A stretch of DNA of 64,000 bases, taken from assembly GCA_012295275.1 (NCBI GenBank), contig CM022665.1, forward strand, positions 36,817,933-36,881,932, given 5' to 3'. Source of the DNA: Chrysomallon squamiferum. Taxonomy: Eukaryota; Mollusca; Gastropoda; Neomphalida; Peltospiridae. The notes beneath the pieces were generated by a model, which was not told where the DNA came from, did no database searches, and saw nothing but the letters and a program-made list of their open reading frames with translations. This document shows positions 37,437 through 49,896 of the stretch, piece after piece (the stretch's first letter is position 1; each line of letters opens with the position of its first letter). The position numbers and the translations under genes are program-made.

Positions 37437-38268
37437 AGCAAGATTCTAATGCAGATAAAAAATTTAAGAAACATAAACAGAAGCAAAAAACACACAATTG
37501 CAAGAAAGCTAAATGTATTATAATTTTTTTTTTTTTTTCAATGAAAACTCTTAAGCCCCTCAAAATGCCTGAAAATGTATAGCTTCAGAAGTGGTAATGC
37601 TGAAAGCACTTAAATGATTTGAAAACTACGAAATGAATTTAAAAAAATAAATAAATAAATAAATTTTTATAAAGGTAGAAGGAAAAAAATTTCTTCAATA
37701 AAGTTAATAAAGTTTTCCATATTCTTTACCTTTCAGGAAGATTTGTGCAATGTTTACACATTTTGAGTGTTTGTTTTACAAACTTCTTACATTTACTGTA
37801 TACATTTTCTTTCTTTCATTTTTATATCATCAAACAACAATAACAATTATAATTAACACAGAATATTAAGCTAAGCAAAATGACTGAGAATTACTAGTAA
37901 TGCAGAATATTAATACAACCACCAAGAACAAAACTTACATTTAATAGACTATTAAGATGAGAAGAAAGAATTAGAATTACTAGAAACACAGAATATTAAT
38001 GTAACCAATGAGAATTATATTTAATACAGATTGTTAATATAACCACCAAGAACAGAATTAATTCCAATACAGAATACAGTCTGGGTGTCTGGGTGATTTT
38101 TTGACACCTACAACTTTTCAAACAAAATGTATCATCTTTTTTTCTTTCTTTCCTTTTCAACACAAACAATTCCTTCATTGTTACAATCACAACCATTGAT
38201 ATTTTCTTTATACAAAGAAATAAAACAAAAAAATAATATTTGTTATGCTATTATTATTTTTTCTTCAG

Positions 38269-38455
38269 GAGAAAATTACTGGTTCATCTCAAAATTCTTG
38301 GAATGAACATTGTTGCTATCAAATGTACTGAAACATTCAATATGGAGCATACAATTACCAACACTGGCAAAACGATTATGGTGTATGGTCTTAGTGGAAG
38401 ACCTGAATTGCAACCTCTTCAGAGGTTATTTTACAATCAACAACAAGAACAGTCT
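38269..38455 (+). pseudogene. Exon 2 copy 19 (duplicate of copy 17)
   Basis: The only exon difference seen is GTGTATGG versus GTGTGTGG. Confidence 0.85.
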
Positions 38456-39288
38456 AGCAAGATTCTAATGCAGATAAAAAATTTAAAACAATAAAAAGAA
38501 GCAAAAAACACACAATTGCAAGAAAGCTCAATGTATTATTGTTTCTTTTTTTCTTTACAATGAAAACTCAGAAGCCCCTCAAAATGCCTCAAAATGTATA
38601 ACTTTAGAAGTGGTAATACTGAAAGCACTTAAATGATTTGAAAAATAAGAAATGAATTTAAAAAATACAATAAATCAATAAATAATTTTTTTTAAATGTA
38701 GAAGAAAAAAATTACTTCAATGAAGTTAATAAAGTCTTCCATTTTCTTTACCTTTCAGGAAGATTTGTGCAATGTTTACACATTTTCAGTGTTTGTTTTA
38801 CAAACTTCTTACATACACTGTATACATTTTATTTATTTCATTTTTATATCATCAACCAACAATAAGAATTATAATTAATACAGAATATTAATCTAAGCAA
38901 AGACTGACAATTACTAGTAATGCAGAATATTAATACAACCGCCAAGAACAAGAATTACCTTTAATAGCCTATTAAGATAAGAAAAAAGAATTAGAATTAC
39001 TAGCAACACAGAATATTAATGTAACCAATGAGAATTATATTTAATACAGAATGTTAATATAACCATCAAGAACAGAATTAATTCCAACACAGAATACAGT
39101 CTGGGTGTCTGTGTGATTTTTTGACACCTACAACTTTTCGTACAAAATGTATCATCTTTTCTTCTTTCTTTCTTTTTCAACACAAGAGATTCCTTCATTC
39201 TTACAATAACAACCACTGATATTTTCTTTATACAAAGAAATGAAATAAATGAATAATATTTGTTTTGCTATTATTATTTTTTCTTCAG

Positions 39289-39476
39289 GAGAACGTTACT
39301 GGTTCATCTCAAAATTCTTGGAATGAACATTGTTGCTATCAAATGTACTGAAACATTCAACATGGAGCATACAATTACCAACACTGGCAAAAAGTTAATG
39401 GTATATGATCTTTGAGGAAGACCTGAATTGCCACCTCTTCAGAGGTTATTTTACAATGCAACTCCAAGAACAGTCT
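39289..39476 (+). pseudogene. Exon 2 copy 20 (duplicate of copy 18)
   Basis: It differs from copy 18 at a single visible site in the exon (GTTGCT versus GTAGCT). Confidence 0.85.
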
Positions 39477-39666
39477 AGCAAGATTCTAATGCAGATAAAA
39501 AATTTAAGAAACATAAACAGAAGCAAAAAACACACAATTGCAAGAAAGCTAAATGTATTATAATTTTTTTTTTTTTTTACAATGAAAACTCTTAAGCCCC
39601 TCAAAATGCCTGAAAATGTATAGCTTCAGAAGTGGTAATGCTGATAGCACTTAAATGATTTGAAAA

Positions 39667-39736
39667 CTCATAGAGGAAGACCTGAATTGCCATCTCTTCA
39701 GAGGTTATTTTACAATGCAAATATGAAATAGTGTCT
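39667..39736 (+). pseudogene. Exon 2 fragment at a chimeric junction
   Basis: Only the switch II part (TAGAGGAAGACCTGAATTGC onward) is present. It is fused to a monomer spacer (GAAAACTCA) and has no acceptor. It marks the change from 1.0-kb monomers to the right-hand unit type. Confidence 0.75.
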
Positions 39737-40479
39737 AGAAAGTTTGGATGCAGATTATGTATATATTTGTTTTATAATCAAAACTCAGAAACCCCTCAAA
39801 ATGCCTGAAAATGTATATCTTTAGCAGTGGTAATGGTGTGAATACTTTAACGATTACAAAAATAGAAAATGTATTTTAAAAAAAATTAAAATGTAAAACG
39901 AATAAATTATCTCAGATAATGTCTTCCATTTTCTTTTACCTTTCAGAAAGATTTTAGTGTTATGTTTAAATATTTTCAGTGTTTGTTTTACAAAGATTTT
40001 ACTAGTAATAGCAAATATTAATATAATCAAGAACAAGAATTATATTTAATACAGAATATTAATATAAACACCAACAGAAAGACGTTTAGGTGATAAAGAA
40101 TATTAAAAACCACTGAGAACAAGAATTGCATCTACCAAAGAATATGAATCAACCATGAAGAAGAAATACATTTAACAGACTATTAAGATAAGCAAAACAG
40201 AACAAGAATTAAAAGCTATACAGAATATTAATACAACCACTAAGAAGAGAGTTAAATCCAACACTGAATAGTCTGTCTGTGTATATGTGTGCGTGTGCGT
40301 GTGTGTGATTATGTTTAACAGCTATAATTTTTCATACAAAATGTATCAGTTCATTACCTGTTTTCTTTCCTGTTTAAGATGAGAGATTCCTTCATTCTTA
40401 TAATTGAAACCACTTATATTTTCTTTGTAAAAACAAATGAAATAAATAAATATTTGTTTTTTATCATTTTTTTCTTCAG

Positions 40480-40646
40480 GAAATCGTTACCAGTTAATGT
40501 GAAAATTATTCCAATCAATATTGTTGCTACCAAACCTACTGAAATATTCAACATGGAGCATACAATTACCAACCCTGACAAAAAAGTTAATGGTATATGA
40601 TCTTTGAGGAAACCTGAATAGTGACCTTTTTCAGAGGTTATTTTTT
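40480..40646 (+). pseudogene. Exon 2 copy 21
   Basis: The parental phase stops at ATG TGA. Homology ends within the LFY codons, and the following CATGTGACC is shared with copies 23 and 25. Confidence 0.8.
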
Positions 40647-41029
40647 TCAAATCATGTGACCACTTAAATGGTTTCTTAAAAAAAAAACAATGAATTTAAA
40701 AAAAAAAAAAAATAATAATAATTTTTTATAATAATAATAATAATAATAAAGTAAAGGAATCAAATTAAATGAATTAATAAAAATTTCCATTTTTTTTTTC
40801 AATTTCTAGAAGATTTTTAGTCTTATGTTTATATATTTTCAGTGTTTACATCATGTTTTAAATTCTTACTATGAATATTTATTTCATTTTCATATCTCCA
40901 CATATCTGAGATAGAATTATGAAACATTCAAGGAACATATATTTACATGTCAAGACATTTTACAATTCACTTATGAAAAAATTATGAAAATCAATTCAGT
41001 ATCATTCCATTCCTAAAAGTCTGTTTATT

Positions 41030-41032
41030 CAA

Positions 41033-41093
<61 letters not shown>

Positions 41094-41130
41094 AATAATA
41101 AATAAAAATAATAATAATAATAAATCTAAA
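41030..41130. repeat. (AAT)n-(AAAT)n microsatellite
   Basis: Runs of AAT and AAAT units. Counterparts lie at 43730-43845 and 46465-46575. Confidence 0.9.
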
Positions 41131-41645
41131 TGAAACCTCAAAAATCCAATAAAAACTGATTTTTTTACAATTTTCAAATCTTTAGACAGCTTTTTACAGA
41201 TTTTAAACAGAATTATTGTTTTTAATATACATTTCAGACTTCAGAACATCTTTGAAAACACATCTTTTCAGTAAATTATTTCAGCCGTTTTTAGAGTCTC
41301 TTAATAAGACAGGCATCAATTCTTAAAAAAAAATTCAATACTGTTTAGTTGTTTATATTATGTACTTGTGTTTTGTCATTAATTAAAGTAATAAGAAACA
41401 TTACCAAAACTGCTTTTTAATGTCTGGTTTGTTTTGTCATTGTTTTTTTGTGGGGTTTTTTGTAACTGTTTTGTTTGTATTGATCTCTTACTTTATTCAA
41501 GGCTTTTGTTTAAATTGAGAATTTCTGACTAAAATAATACAGAAGGTTAATGTAACCAGCAAGATGGAGAATTACATATAACAGAGAGAGTTAATGTAAG
41601 TATAAAGAACAAGAACTATATTTAATACAGAATATTAAGCAAAGC

Positions 41646-41679
<34 letters not shown>

Positions 41680-42196
41680 TTTACTAGTAATAGCAAATAT
41701 TGATATAACGAAGAACAAAAATGATATTTAATACAGAATATTAATATAACAACCAATAACAAGAAGTTTATGTAATCAAGACTATTAAAAACCTCACAGA
41801 ACAAGAATTACAAGAGCTAGAGAATATTAATATAACCTCCAAGAACAAGAATTGCTTTTAATAGATTATTAAGATAAACAAAAAAGAACTAGAATTACCA
41901 GCAACACAAAATATTAATACAACTGCTAAGAAGAACTATATTTAATACAGATTAATATAACCATCAAGAAGAGAATTAAATCCAACACAGAATACTGTCT
42001 GTGTGTGTCTGTGTGTGATGATGTTTGACACGTACGTTTCGTACAAAATGTATCAATTCATCATCTTATTTCTTTCTTTCTTTTTCAACACAAGAGATTC
42101 CTTCATTCTTACAATCACAACCACTGATATTTTCTTTATACAAACAAATGAAATAAATATAAAATATTTGTTTTGCTATTATTATTTATTCTTCAG

Positions 42197-42391
42197 GAGA
42201 AAGTTACTGGTTCATCTCAAAATTCTTGGAATGAACATTGTTGCTATCAAAATGTACTGAAAACATTCAACATGAAGCATACTATTACAAACACTGTCAA
42301 AAGGTAATGGTGTATGGTCTTAGAGAGAAAGAACTGAATTCCCACCTCTTCATAGGTTATTTTACAATGCAAATATGAAAAAAAAGTGTCT
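42197..42391 (+). pseudogene. Exon 2 copy 22
   Basis: Extra A residues in ATCAAAATG and GAAAACATTC break even the alternative frame that copy 24 keeps. Confidence 0.82.
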
Positions 42392-43204
42392 AGAAAGATT
42401 TTGATGCGCAGATTATCAGAAAGAAAAAAAAAAAAAAAAAAAAAACAGTGCAGATTGAACAAATTTTTAGATATATATATATATATATTATATTTTTTTT
42501 TACAATCAAAACTCAGAAACCCCTCAAAATGCCTGAAAATGTATAGCTTTTAGAAGTGGTAATTGTATGAATACTTTAATGATTACTAAAAGATAAAAAT
42601 GTATTTAAAAAAAAAAAAAAATGTAAAATGAATAAATTACCTCAGATAATAATGTCTTCCATTTTCTTTTACCTTTCAGAAAGATTTTAGTGTTATGTTT
42701 AAATATTTTCAGTGTTTCTTTTACAAAGATTTTACTAGTAATAGCAAATATTAATATAACCAAGAACAAGAATTATATTTAATACAGAATATTAATATAA
42801 ACACCAATAGAAAGACGTTTAGGTGATAAAAAATATTGAAAACCACCGAGAACAACAATTACAACTACCAAAGAATATTAATCAACCATGAAGAAGAATT
42901 ACATTTAATCGACTATTATGATAAGCAAAACAGAACCAGAATTACCAGCAATACAGAATATTAATACAACCACTAAGAAGAGTTAAGTCCAACACTGATT
43001 AATCTTTCTGTGTACGTGTGCGTGTGTGTGTGTGATTGTTTGACAACTATAACTTTTCATACAAAATGTATCAATTCATTATCTTTTTTCTTTCTTTCTT
43101 TTTGAAGATGAGAGATTCGTTCATTCTTATAATTGAAACCATTTATATTTTCTTTATAAAAACAAATGAAATAAATATTTGTTTTGTATTATTGTTTTCT
43201 TCAG

Positions 43205-43372
43205 GAAATAGTTACCAGTTATGTGAAAATTCTTACAGTCAATATTGTTGCTACCAAACCTACTGAAATATTCAACATGGAGCATACAATTACCAACCCT
43301 GACAAAAAGTTAATGGTATATGATCTTAGAGGAAGACCTGAATAGTGACCTGTTCAGAGGTTATTTTACAAT
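43205..43372 (+). pseudogene. Exon 2 copy 23
   Basis: It keeps ACCAAACCTACTGAA like the parent (Thr-Lys-Pro-Thr-Glu), but reads TGA eight codons in and TAG-TGA after RRPE. Confidence 0.82.
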
Positions 43373-43417
43373 CATGTGACCACTTAAATGGTTTGAAAAA
43401 AAATGAATTAAAAAAAA

Positions 43418-43419
43418 AA

Positions 43420-43465
<46 letters not shown>
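43418..43465. repeat. (AAT)n microsatellite
   Basis: About 15 AAT units after copy 23. A counterpart follows copy 25 at 46155-46197. Confidence 0.9.
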
Positions 43466-43467
<2 letters not shown>

Positions 43468-43731
43468 GTAGAAGGAATCAATTACTTGAGTTATTAAAGT
43501 CTTCCATTTTCTTTTACCTTTCTAGAAGATTTTAGTGTTATGTTTATATATTTTCAGTGTTTACTTTACGAAATTCTTACTCTATATATTATATTTATTT
43601 CATTTTCATATCTCCACATATCTGAGATAAGAAACGTATATTTACATGTCAAGACATTTTACAATTCACTTATGAAAAAATTATGAAAATCAATTCAGTA
43701 TCATTCCATTCCTAAAAGTCTGTTTATTCAA

Positions 43732-43806
<75 letters not shown>

Positions 43807-44917
43807 AATAGTAATATAAATAAATAAATAATAATAATAATAAATCTAAATGAAACCTCAAAAATCCAATAAAAACTGATTTTGCAAATTTTCAAATCTT
43901 TAGACAGCTTTTTACAGATTTTAAACAGAATTATTGTTTTTAATATACATTTCAGACTTCAGAACATCTTTGAAAACACATCTTTTCAGTAAATTATTTC
44001 AGCCGTTTTTAGAGTCTCTTAATAAGACAGGCATCAATTCTTAAAAAAAAATTCAATACTGTTTAGTTGTTTATATTATGTACTTGTGTTTTGTCATTAA
44101 TTAAAGTAATAAGAAACGACATTACCAACAACTGCTGGCTTTAATTCTGGTTTGTTTTGTCATTGTATTTTTGTGGGGTTTTTTGTAACTGTTTTGTTTG
44201 TATTGATCTCTTACTTTATTCAAGGCTTTTGTTTAAATTGAGAATTTCTGACTAAAATAATACAGAAGGTTAATGTAACCAGCAAGATGGAGAATTACAT
44301 ATAACAGAGAGAGTTAATGTAAGTATAAAGAACAAGAACTATATTTAATACAGAATATTAAGCAAAGCCAAAAAAAAAGAAAAAAAAAAAGAAAAAAAGA
44401 TTTACTAGTAATAGCAAATATTGATATAACGAAGAACAAAAATGATATTTAATACAGAATATTAATATAACAACCAATAACAAGAAGTTTATGTAATCAA
44501 GACTATTAAAAACCTCACAGAACAAGAATTACAAGAGCTAGAGAATATTAATATAACCTCCAAGAACAAGAATTGCTTTTAATAGATTATTAAGATAAAC
44601 AAAAAAGAACTAGAATTACCAGCAACACAAAATATTAATACAACTGCTAAGAAGAACTATATTTAATACAGATTAATATAACCATCAAGAAGAGAATTAA
44701 ATCCAACACAGAATACTGTCTGTGTGTGTCTGTGTGTGATGATGTTTGACACGTACGTTTCGTACAAAATGTATCAATTCATCATCTTATTTCTTTCTTT
44801 CTTTTTCAACACAAGAGATTCCTTCATTCTTACAATCACAACCACTGATATTTTCTTTATACAAACAAATGAAATAAATATAAAATATTTGTTTTGCTAT
44901 TATTATTTATTCTTCAG

Positions 44918-45108
44918 GAGAAAGTTACTGGTTCATCTCAAAATTCTTGGAATGAACATTGTTGCTATGAAATGTACTGAAACATTCAACACGGAGCATA
45001 CTATTACAAACACTGTCAAAAAGGTAATGGTGTATCGTCTTAGACGAATACCCGAATTGCCACCTCTTCATAGGTCATTTTACAATGCAAATATGAAAAA
45101 AAGTGTCT
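44918..45108 (+). pseudogene. Exon 2 copy 24
   Basis: A long alternative-phase frame runs from the minisatellite through LKILGMNIVAMK to the VYRLRRIPELPP segment. The parental phase is closed by TGA at GGAATGAAC. Confidence 0.82.
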
Positions 45109-45192
45109 AGAAAGATTTTGATGCAGATTATCAGAAAGAAAAAAAAAAAGGAAAAAAAAAAAACAGTCGCTACAAAGCTGAACAAATTTTTA

Positions 45193-45218
45193 GATATATA
45201 TATATATATATATATATA
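45193..45218. repeat. (TA)n microsatellite in array spacer
   Basis: About 13 TA units, longer than the counterpart at 42470-42488. Confidence 0.85.
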
Positions 45219-45932
45219 TTGTTTTACAATCAAAACTCAGAAACCCCTCAAAATGCCTGAAAATGTATAGCTTTGGAAGTGGTAATTGTATGAATACTCT
45301 AATGATTACTAAAAGAGAAAATGTATTTAAAAAAAAAAAAATGTAAAATGAATAAATTACCTCAGATAATAATGTCTTCCATTTTCTTTTACCTTTCAGA
45401 AAGATTTTAGTGTTATGTTTAAATATTTTCAGTGTTTCTTTTACAAAGATTTTACTAGTAATAGCAAATATTAATATAACCAAGAACAAGAATTATATTT
45501 AATACAGAATATTAATATAAACACCAATAGAAAGACGTTTAGGTGATAAAAAATATTGAAAACCACCGAGAACAACAATTACAACTACCAAAGAATATTA
45601 ATCAACCATGAAGAAGAATTACATTTAATCGACTATTATGATAAGCAAAACAGAACCAGAATTACCAGCAATACAGAATATTAATACAACCACTAAGAAG
45701 AGTTAAGTCCAACACTGATTAATCTTTCTGTGTAATGCGTGTGTGTGTGTGTGTGTGTGATTGTTTGACAACTATAACTTTTCATACAAAATGTATCAAT
45801 TCATTATCTTTTTTTTTCTTTCTTTTTTTTGAAGATGAGAGATTAGTTCATTCTTATAATTGAAACCATTTATATTTTCTTTATAAAAAACAAATGAAAT
45901 AAATATTTGTTTTGTATTATTGTTTTCTTCAG

Positions 45933-46102
45933 GAAATAGTTACCAGTTATGTGAAAATTCTTACAGTCAATATTGTTGCTACCAAACCTACTGAAATATT
46001 CAACATGGAGCATACAATTACCAACCCTGACAAAAAAAGTTAATGGTATATGATCTTAGAGGAAGACCTGAATAGTGACCTGTTCAGAGGTTATTTTACA
46101 AT
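45933..46102 (+). pseudogene. Exon 2 copy 25
   Basis: Matches copy 23, with extra A residues in GACAAAAAAAG. Confidence 0.82.
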
Positions 46103-46154
46103 CATGTGACCACTTAAATGGTTTGAAAAAAAAAAAATGAATTAAAAAAAAAAA

Positions 46155-46199
<45 letters not shown>

Positions 46200-46463
46200 G
46201 TAGAAGGAATCAATTACTTGAGTTATTAAAGTCTTCCATTTTCTTTTACCTTTCTAGAAGATTTTAGTGTTATGTTTATATATTTTCAGTGTTTACTTTA
46301 CGAAATTCTTACTCTATATATTATATTTATTTCATTTTCATATCTCCACATATCTGAGATAAGAAACGTATATTTACATGTCAAGACATTTTACAATTCA
46401 CTTATGAAAAAATTATGAAAATCAATTCAGTATCATTCCATTCCTAAAAGTCTGTTTATTCAA

Positions 46464-46503
<40 letters not shown>

Positions 46504-46505
46504 TA

Positions 46506-46536
<31 letters not shown>

Positions 46537-47484
46537 AATAGTAATATAAATAAATAAATAATAATAATAATAAATCTAAATGAAACCTCAAAAATCCAAT
46601 AAAAACTGATTTTGCAAATTTTCAAATCTTTAAACAGCTTTTTACAGATTTTAAACAGAATTATTGTTTTTAATATACATTTCAGACTTCAGAACATCTT
46701 TGAAAACACATCTTTTCAGTAAATTATTTCAGCCGTTTTTAGAGTCTCTTAATAAGACAGGCATCAATTCTTAAAAAAAAAATTCAATACTGTTTAGTTG
46801 TTTTATTATGTACTTCTGTTTTGTCATTAATTAAAGTAATAAGAAACGACATTACCAACAACTGCTGGCTTTAATTCTGGTTTTTTTTTGTTGTTTTTTT
46901 TGTGGGGGTTTTTGTAACTGTTTTGTTTGTATTGATCTCTTACTTTATTCAAGGCGTTTGTTGAAATTGAGAATTTCTGACAAAAAAAATACAGAAGGTT
47001 AATGTAACCAGGAAGATGGAGAATTACATATAACAGAGAGAGTTAATGTAAGTATAAAGAACAAGAATTATATTTAATACAGAATATTCAAACAAAGCCA
47101 AAAAAAAGGAAAAAAAAAGAAAAAAAGATTTACTAGTAATAGCAAATATTGATACAACCAAGAACAATTATATTTAATACAGAATATTAATATAACAACC
47201 AATAGCAAGAAGTTTATTTAATCAAGACTATTAAAAACCTCACAGAACAAGAATTACAAGAGCTAGAGAATATTAATATAACCTCCAAGAACAAGAATTG
47301 CTTTTAATAGATTATTAAGATAAACAAAAAAGAACAAGAATTACCAGCAACACAAAATATTAATATAACTTCTAAGAAGAATTATATTTAATACAGAATT
47401 TTAATATAACCATGAAGAAGAGAATTCAATCCAACATAGAATAGTCTGTGTATGTGTATGTGTGTGTGTATGTATATGTGTGTA

Positions 47485-47493
47485 TGTGTCTGG

Positions 47494-47525
<32 letters not shown>
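47485..47525. repeat. (GT)n microsatellite in array unit
   Basis: A GT run interrupted by CTGGC, in the position where other units carry a GT-rich stretch. Confidence 0.85.
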
Positions 47526-47529
<4 letters not shown>

Positions 47530-47662
47530 ATGTCTGATACCTACGTTTCTTTCTGTTTGAAGACAAGAGATTCCTTCATTCTTGCTACCACTGATATCTT
47601 CTTTACACAAACAAATGAAATAAATAAATAGTATTTGTTTTGCTATTATTTTTTTTCTTCAG

Positions 47663-47692
47663 GAAACATTACCGACTGATCTCAAGTTATGG
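47663..47692 (+). pseudogene. Exon 2 copy 26, stub
   Basis: About 30 bases follow the acceptor before the sequence jumps into a minisatellite tract (GAATTACTAGCAACACCG). Confidence 0.7.
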
Positions 47693-47982
47693 GAATTACT
47701 AGCAACACCGAATATTAATATAACCAATAAGAAGAATTATTTAATACAGATTAATATAACCATCAAGAACAGAATTAATTCCAACACAGAATACAGTCTG
47801 GGTGTCTGTGTGATTTTTTGACACCTACAACTTTTCGTACAAAATGTATCTTATTTCTTTCTTTCTTTTTCAACATAAGAGATTCCTTCATTCTTACAAT
47901 AAAAACCACTGATATTTTCTTTATACAAAGAAATGAAATAAATGAATAATATTTGTTTTGCTATTATTATTTTTTTCTTCAG

Positions 47983-48025
47983 GAGAAAGTTACTGGTTCA
48001 TCTCAAAATTCTTGGAATGAACATT
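47983..48025 (+). pseudogene. Exon 2 copy 27, stub
   Basis: The exon breaks at GAACATT and continues as TTCTTTTACCTTTCAG of the 3' flank. The two parents share CATT at the join, so a short-homology deletion is likely. Confidence 0.7.
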
Positions 48026-48144
48026 TTCTTTTACCTTTCAGAAAGATTTCAGTGTTATGTTTACCTATTTTTAGTGTTTGTTTTACAAAATTCTTAATAT
48101 ACTGTATATATTTTATTTATTTCATTTTTATTTGACCACATATT

Positions 48145-48760
48145 TGAGATAACGAACATAAATTTACATGTCAAGAAATTAAACAATTCCTTTATAAACA
48201 AATTATGAAAATCAATTCAGCATCAGTCCATTCCTAAATGTCTGTTTATTTAAATTAAAAAAATAAATAAATAAATAAATAAACAATAAATAAATAGATA
48301 ATAATAAAACAAACCAAAAAAACACCCATAAAATCTAATTTCTTCAATTTTAAAATCTGAAAATACCTTTTAGCAGATCTTAAGCAGAATTATTAATGAT
48401 GTTTTTAAGATGTCATTTTAACTTTAGAACGCCTTTGAAAAAATCATCTTTTCGCTAAATTATTTGAGACGTTTTTCTGGTGTCCTAACACACTTCCATC
48501 AACTTTTAAAACAAATTCAATACTGTTTAGTTGTTTAAATTATGTCCTTGTGTTTTGTCATTGATTAAAGTTATAAGACACTACATTACCAACTACTACT
48601 GGCTTTAATTCTGTTTTTTTGTTGTTTTTTTGTTTGTGTGTGGGGTTTTTTGTTGTTTTTTTGTTGTTTTTTTGTTTTGTTTTTTAATTATTTAGTTTCT
48701 ATTAACAAAGCTTTTGTTGAAATTGAGAATTTCTGAGAAAAAAAACAAAAAAAAATACAG
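48145..48760 (+). repeat. Long-form 3' flank copy at right edge
   Basis: It matches gene flank 18290-18870 and the copies at 40905-41550, 43620-44265 and 46350-46995, including TTCAATACTGTTTAGTTG and the GT-rich block near 48620. Confidence 0.75.
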
Positions 48761-49443
48761 AATGTTAATTAACCAGCAAGAGGGAGAATTACATATAATA
48801 CAGACAGTTAATGTAAGTATGAAGAACAAGAATTATATTTAATATAGAATATTAAGCTAAGCAAAAAGAAAGAGATTCACTAGTAATAGCAAATATTAAC
48901 CAACAACAAGAATTATATTCAATACAGAATATTAAGCTAAGCAAAAAGAAAAACATTTAATAGAGAATAACGTAACCAAGAACAAAAATTATTTTTAATA
49001 CAGAATATTAATATATCCACCAATAGCAAGAGGTTTATGTAATAAAGAATATAAAAAACCTCCATGAACAAGAATTACAAATGCTAGAGAATATTGATAT
49101 AACCACAAAGAACAAGAATTAAATTTAACAGACCATTAAGATAAGCAAAAAAGAATAAGAATTACTAGCAACATAGAATATTAATATAATCACCAAGAAG
49201 AGAATTAAATCCAACACAGATTACTGTTTCTGTGCCTGTGTATGTGTGCCTTTGTGTGTAATTATGTTTCACATTTACAACTTTTTCATACAAAATGTAC
49301 CAATTTATTGTTATGTTCATTCTTTCTTTCTTTTTGAAGATGAGAGATTCCTTCATTCTTACAATCACAACCAGATATTTTCTTTATAAAAACAAATGAA
49401 ATAAATAAATAATATTTGTTTTGCTTTTATTCTTTTTCTTCAG

Positions 49444-49622
49444 GAAAAAGTTACCAGTTAATGTGAAAATTCTTACAATCAATATTGTTCCTATCAAACT
49501 ACTCAAACATACAACATGAAGCATACAATTACCAACAATGGCAATGGTGTATGATCTTAGAGGAAAACCTTAATTGCAACCTGTTCAGACATTAGTTTAT
49601 ACTGCAACTCCAAGAACAATCT
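49444..49622 (+). pseudogene. Exon 2 copy 28
   Basis: More decayed than the central copies, with deletions around KPTE and SGKK. The P-loop Lys-Ser codons survive. Confidence 0.78.
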
Positions 49623-49896
49623 AGAAAGATTCTTCTACAAATAAAAAAAATAAAAAACAAAAAGAAGCAAAACAACCCTCAACCACGACAAAGCTGAACA
49701 TGTTATTGTTCTGGGATTTTTTACATGGAAAAATAGGAAACCCCTCAAAATGCCTCAAAATGTATAGCTTTAGAAGTGGTAATCATGTAAGCACTTAAAT
49801 GATTTCAAAAATAGGAAATGAATTTGAAAAAAAAACAAAAAAAAAGCAAATGAAATAAATAAATAAAATTTATTTTGCTATTATTTTTTTCTTCAG

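Larger units (their letters stand above)
35900..37940 (+). repeat. 2,040-bp dimer, unit 1
   Basis: It spans exon copies 17 and 18. The next block repeats it at exactly 2,040 bp offset with only scattered differences visible. The edges are approximate. Confidence 0.85.
26700..39666 (+). repeat. Central block of about 1.0-kb monomers
   Basis: Thirteen successive exon copies start at 27215, 28191, 29210, 30227, 31206, 32200, 33221, 34225, 35243, 36229, 37249, 38269 and 39289, with spacings of 976-1,021 bp. These monomers are much more alike than the edge copies. Each has the spacer with TTAAATGATTTGAAAA and a second acceptor-like TTTACCTTTCAG before GAAGATTTGTGCAATG. Confidence 0.9.
37941..39666 (+). 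repeat. 2,040-bp dimer, unit 2 (truncated)
   Basis: It repeats 35900-37940 until a breakpoint at about 39667. Confidence 0.85.
40380..41560 (+). repeat. 2.72-kb dimer family, partial unit
   Basis: It matches 43085-44280 and 45830-47000. It holds exon copy 21, an AAT/AATA microsatellite (41030-41130) and about 0.6 kb of the gene's 3' flank that the central monomers lack. Confidence 0.8.
41560..44280 (+). repeat. 2.72-kb dimer, unit 1
   Basis: It contains exon copies 22 and 23. It is repeated at 44281-47000 with about 2,720 bp offset and high identity by eye. Confidence 0.85.
44281..47000 (+). repeat. 2.72-kb dimer, unit 2
   Basis: Repeat of 41560-44280 with exon copies 24 and 25. Differences lie mainly in simple-sequence lengths plus scattered substitutions. 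Confidence 0.85.
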
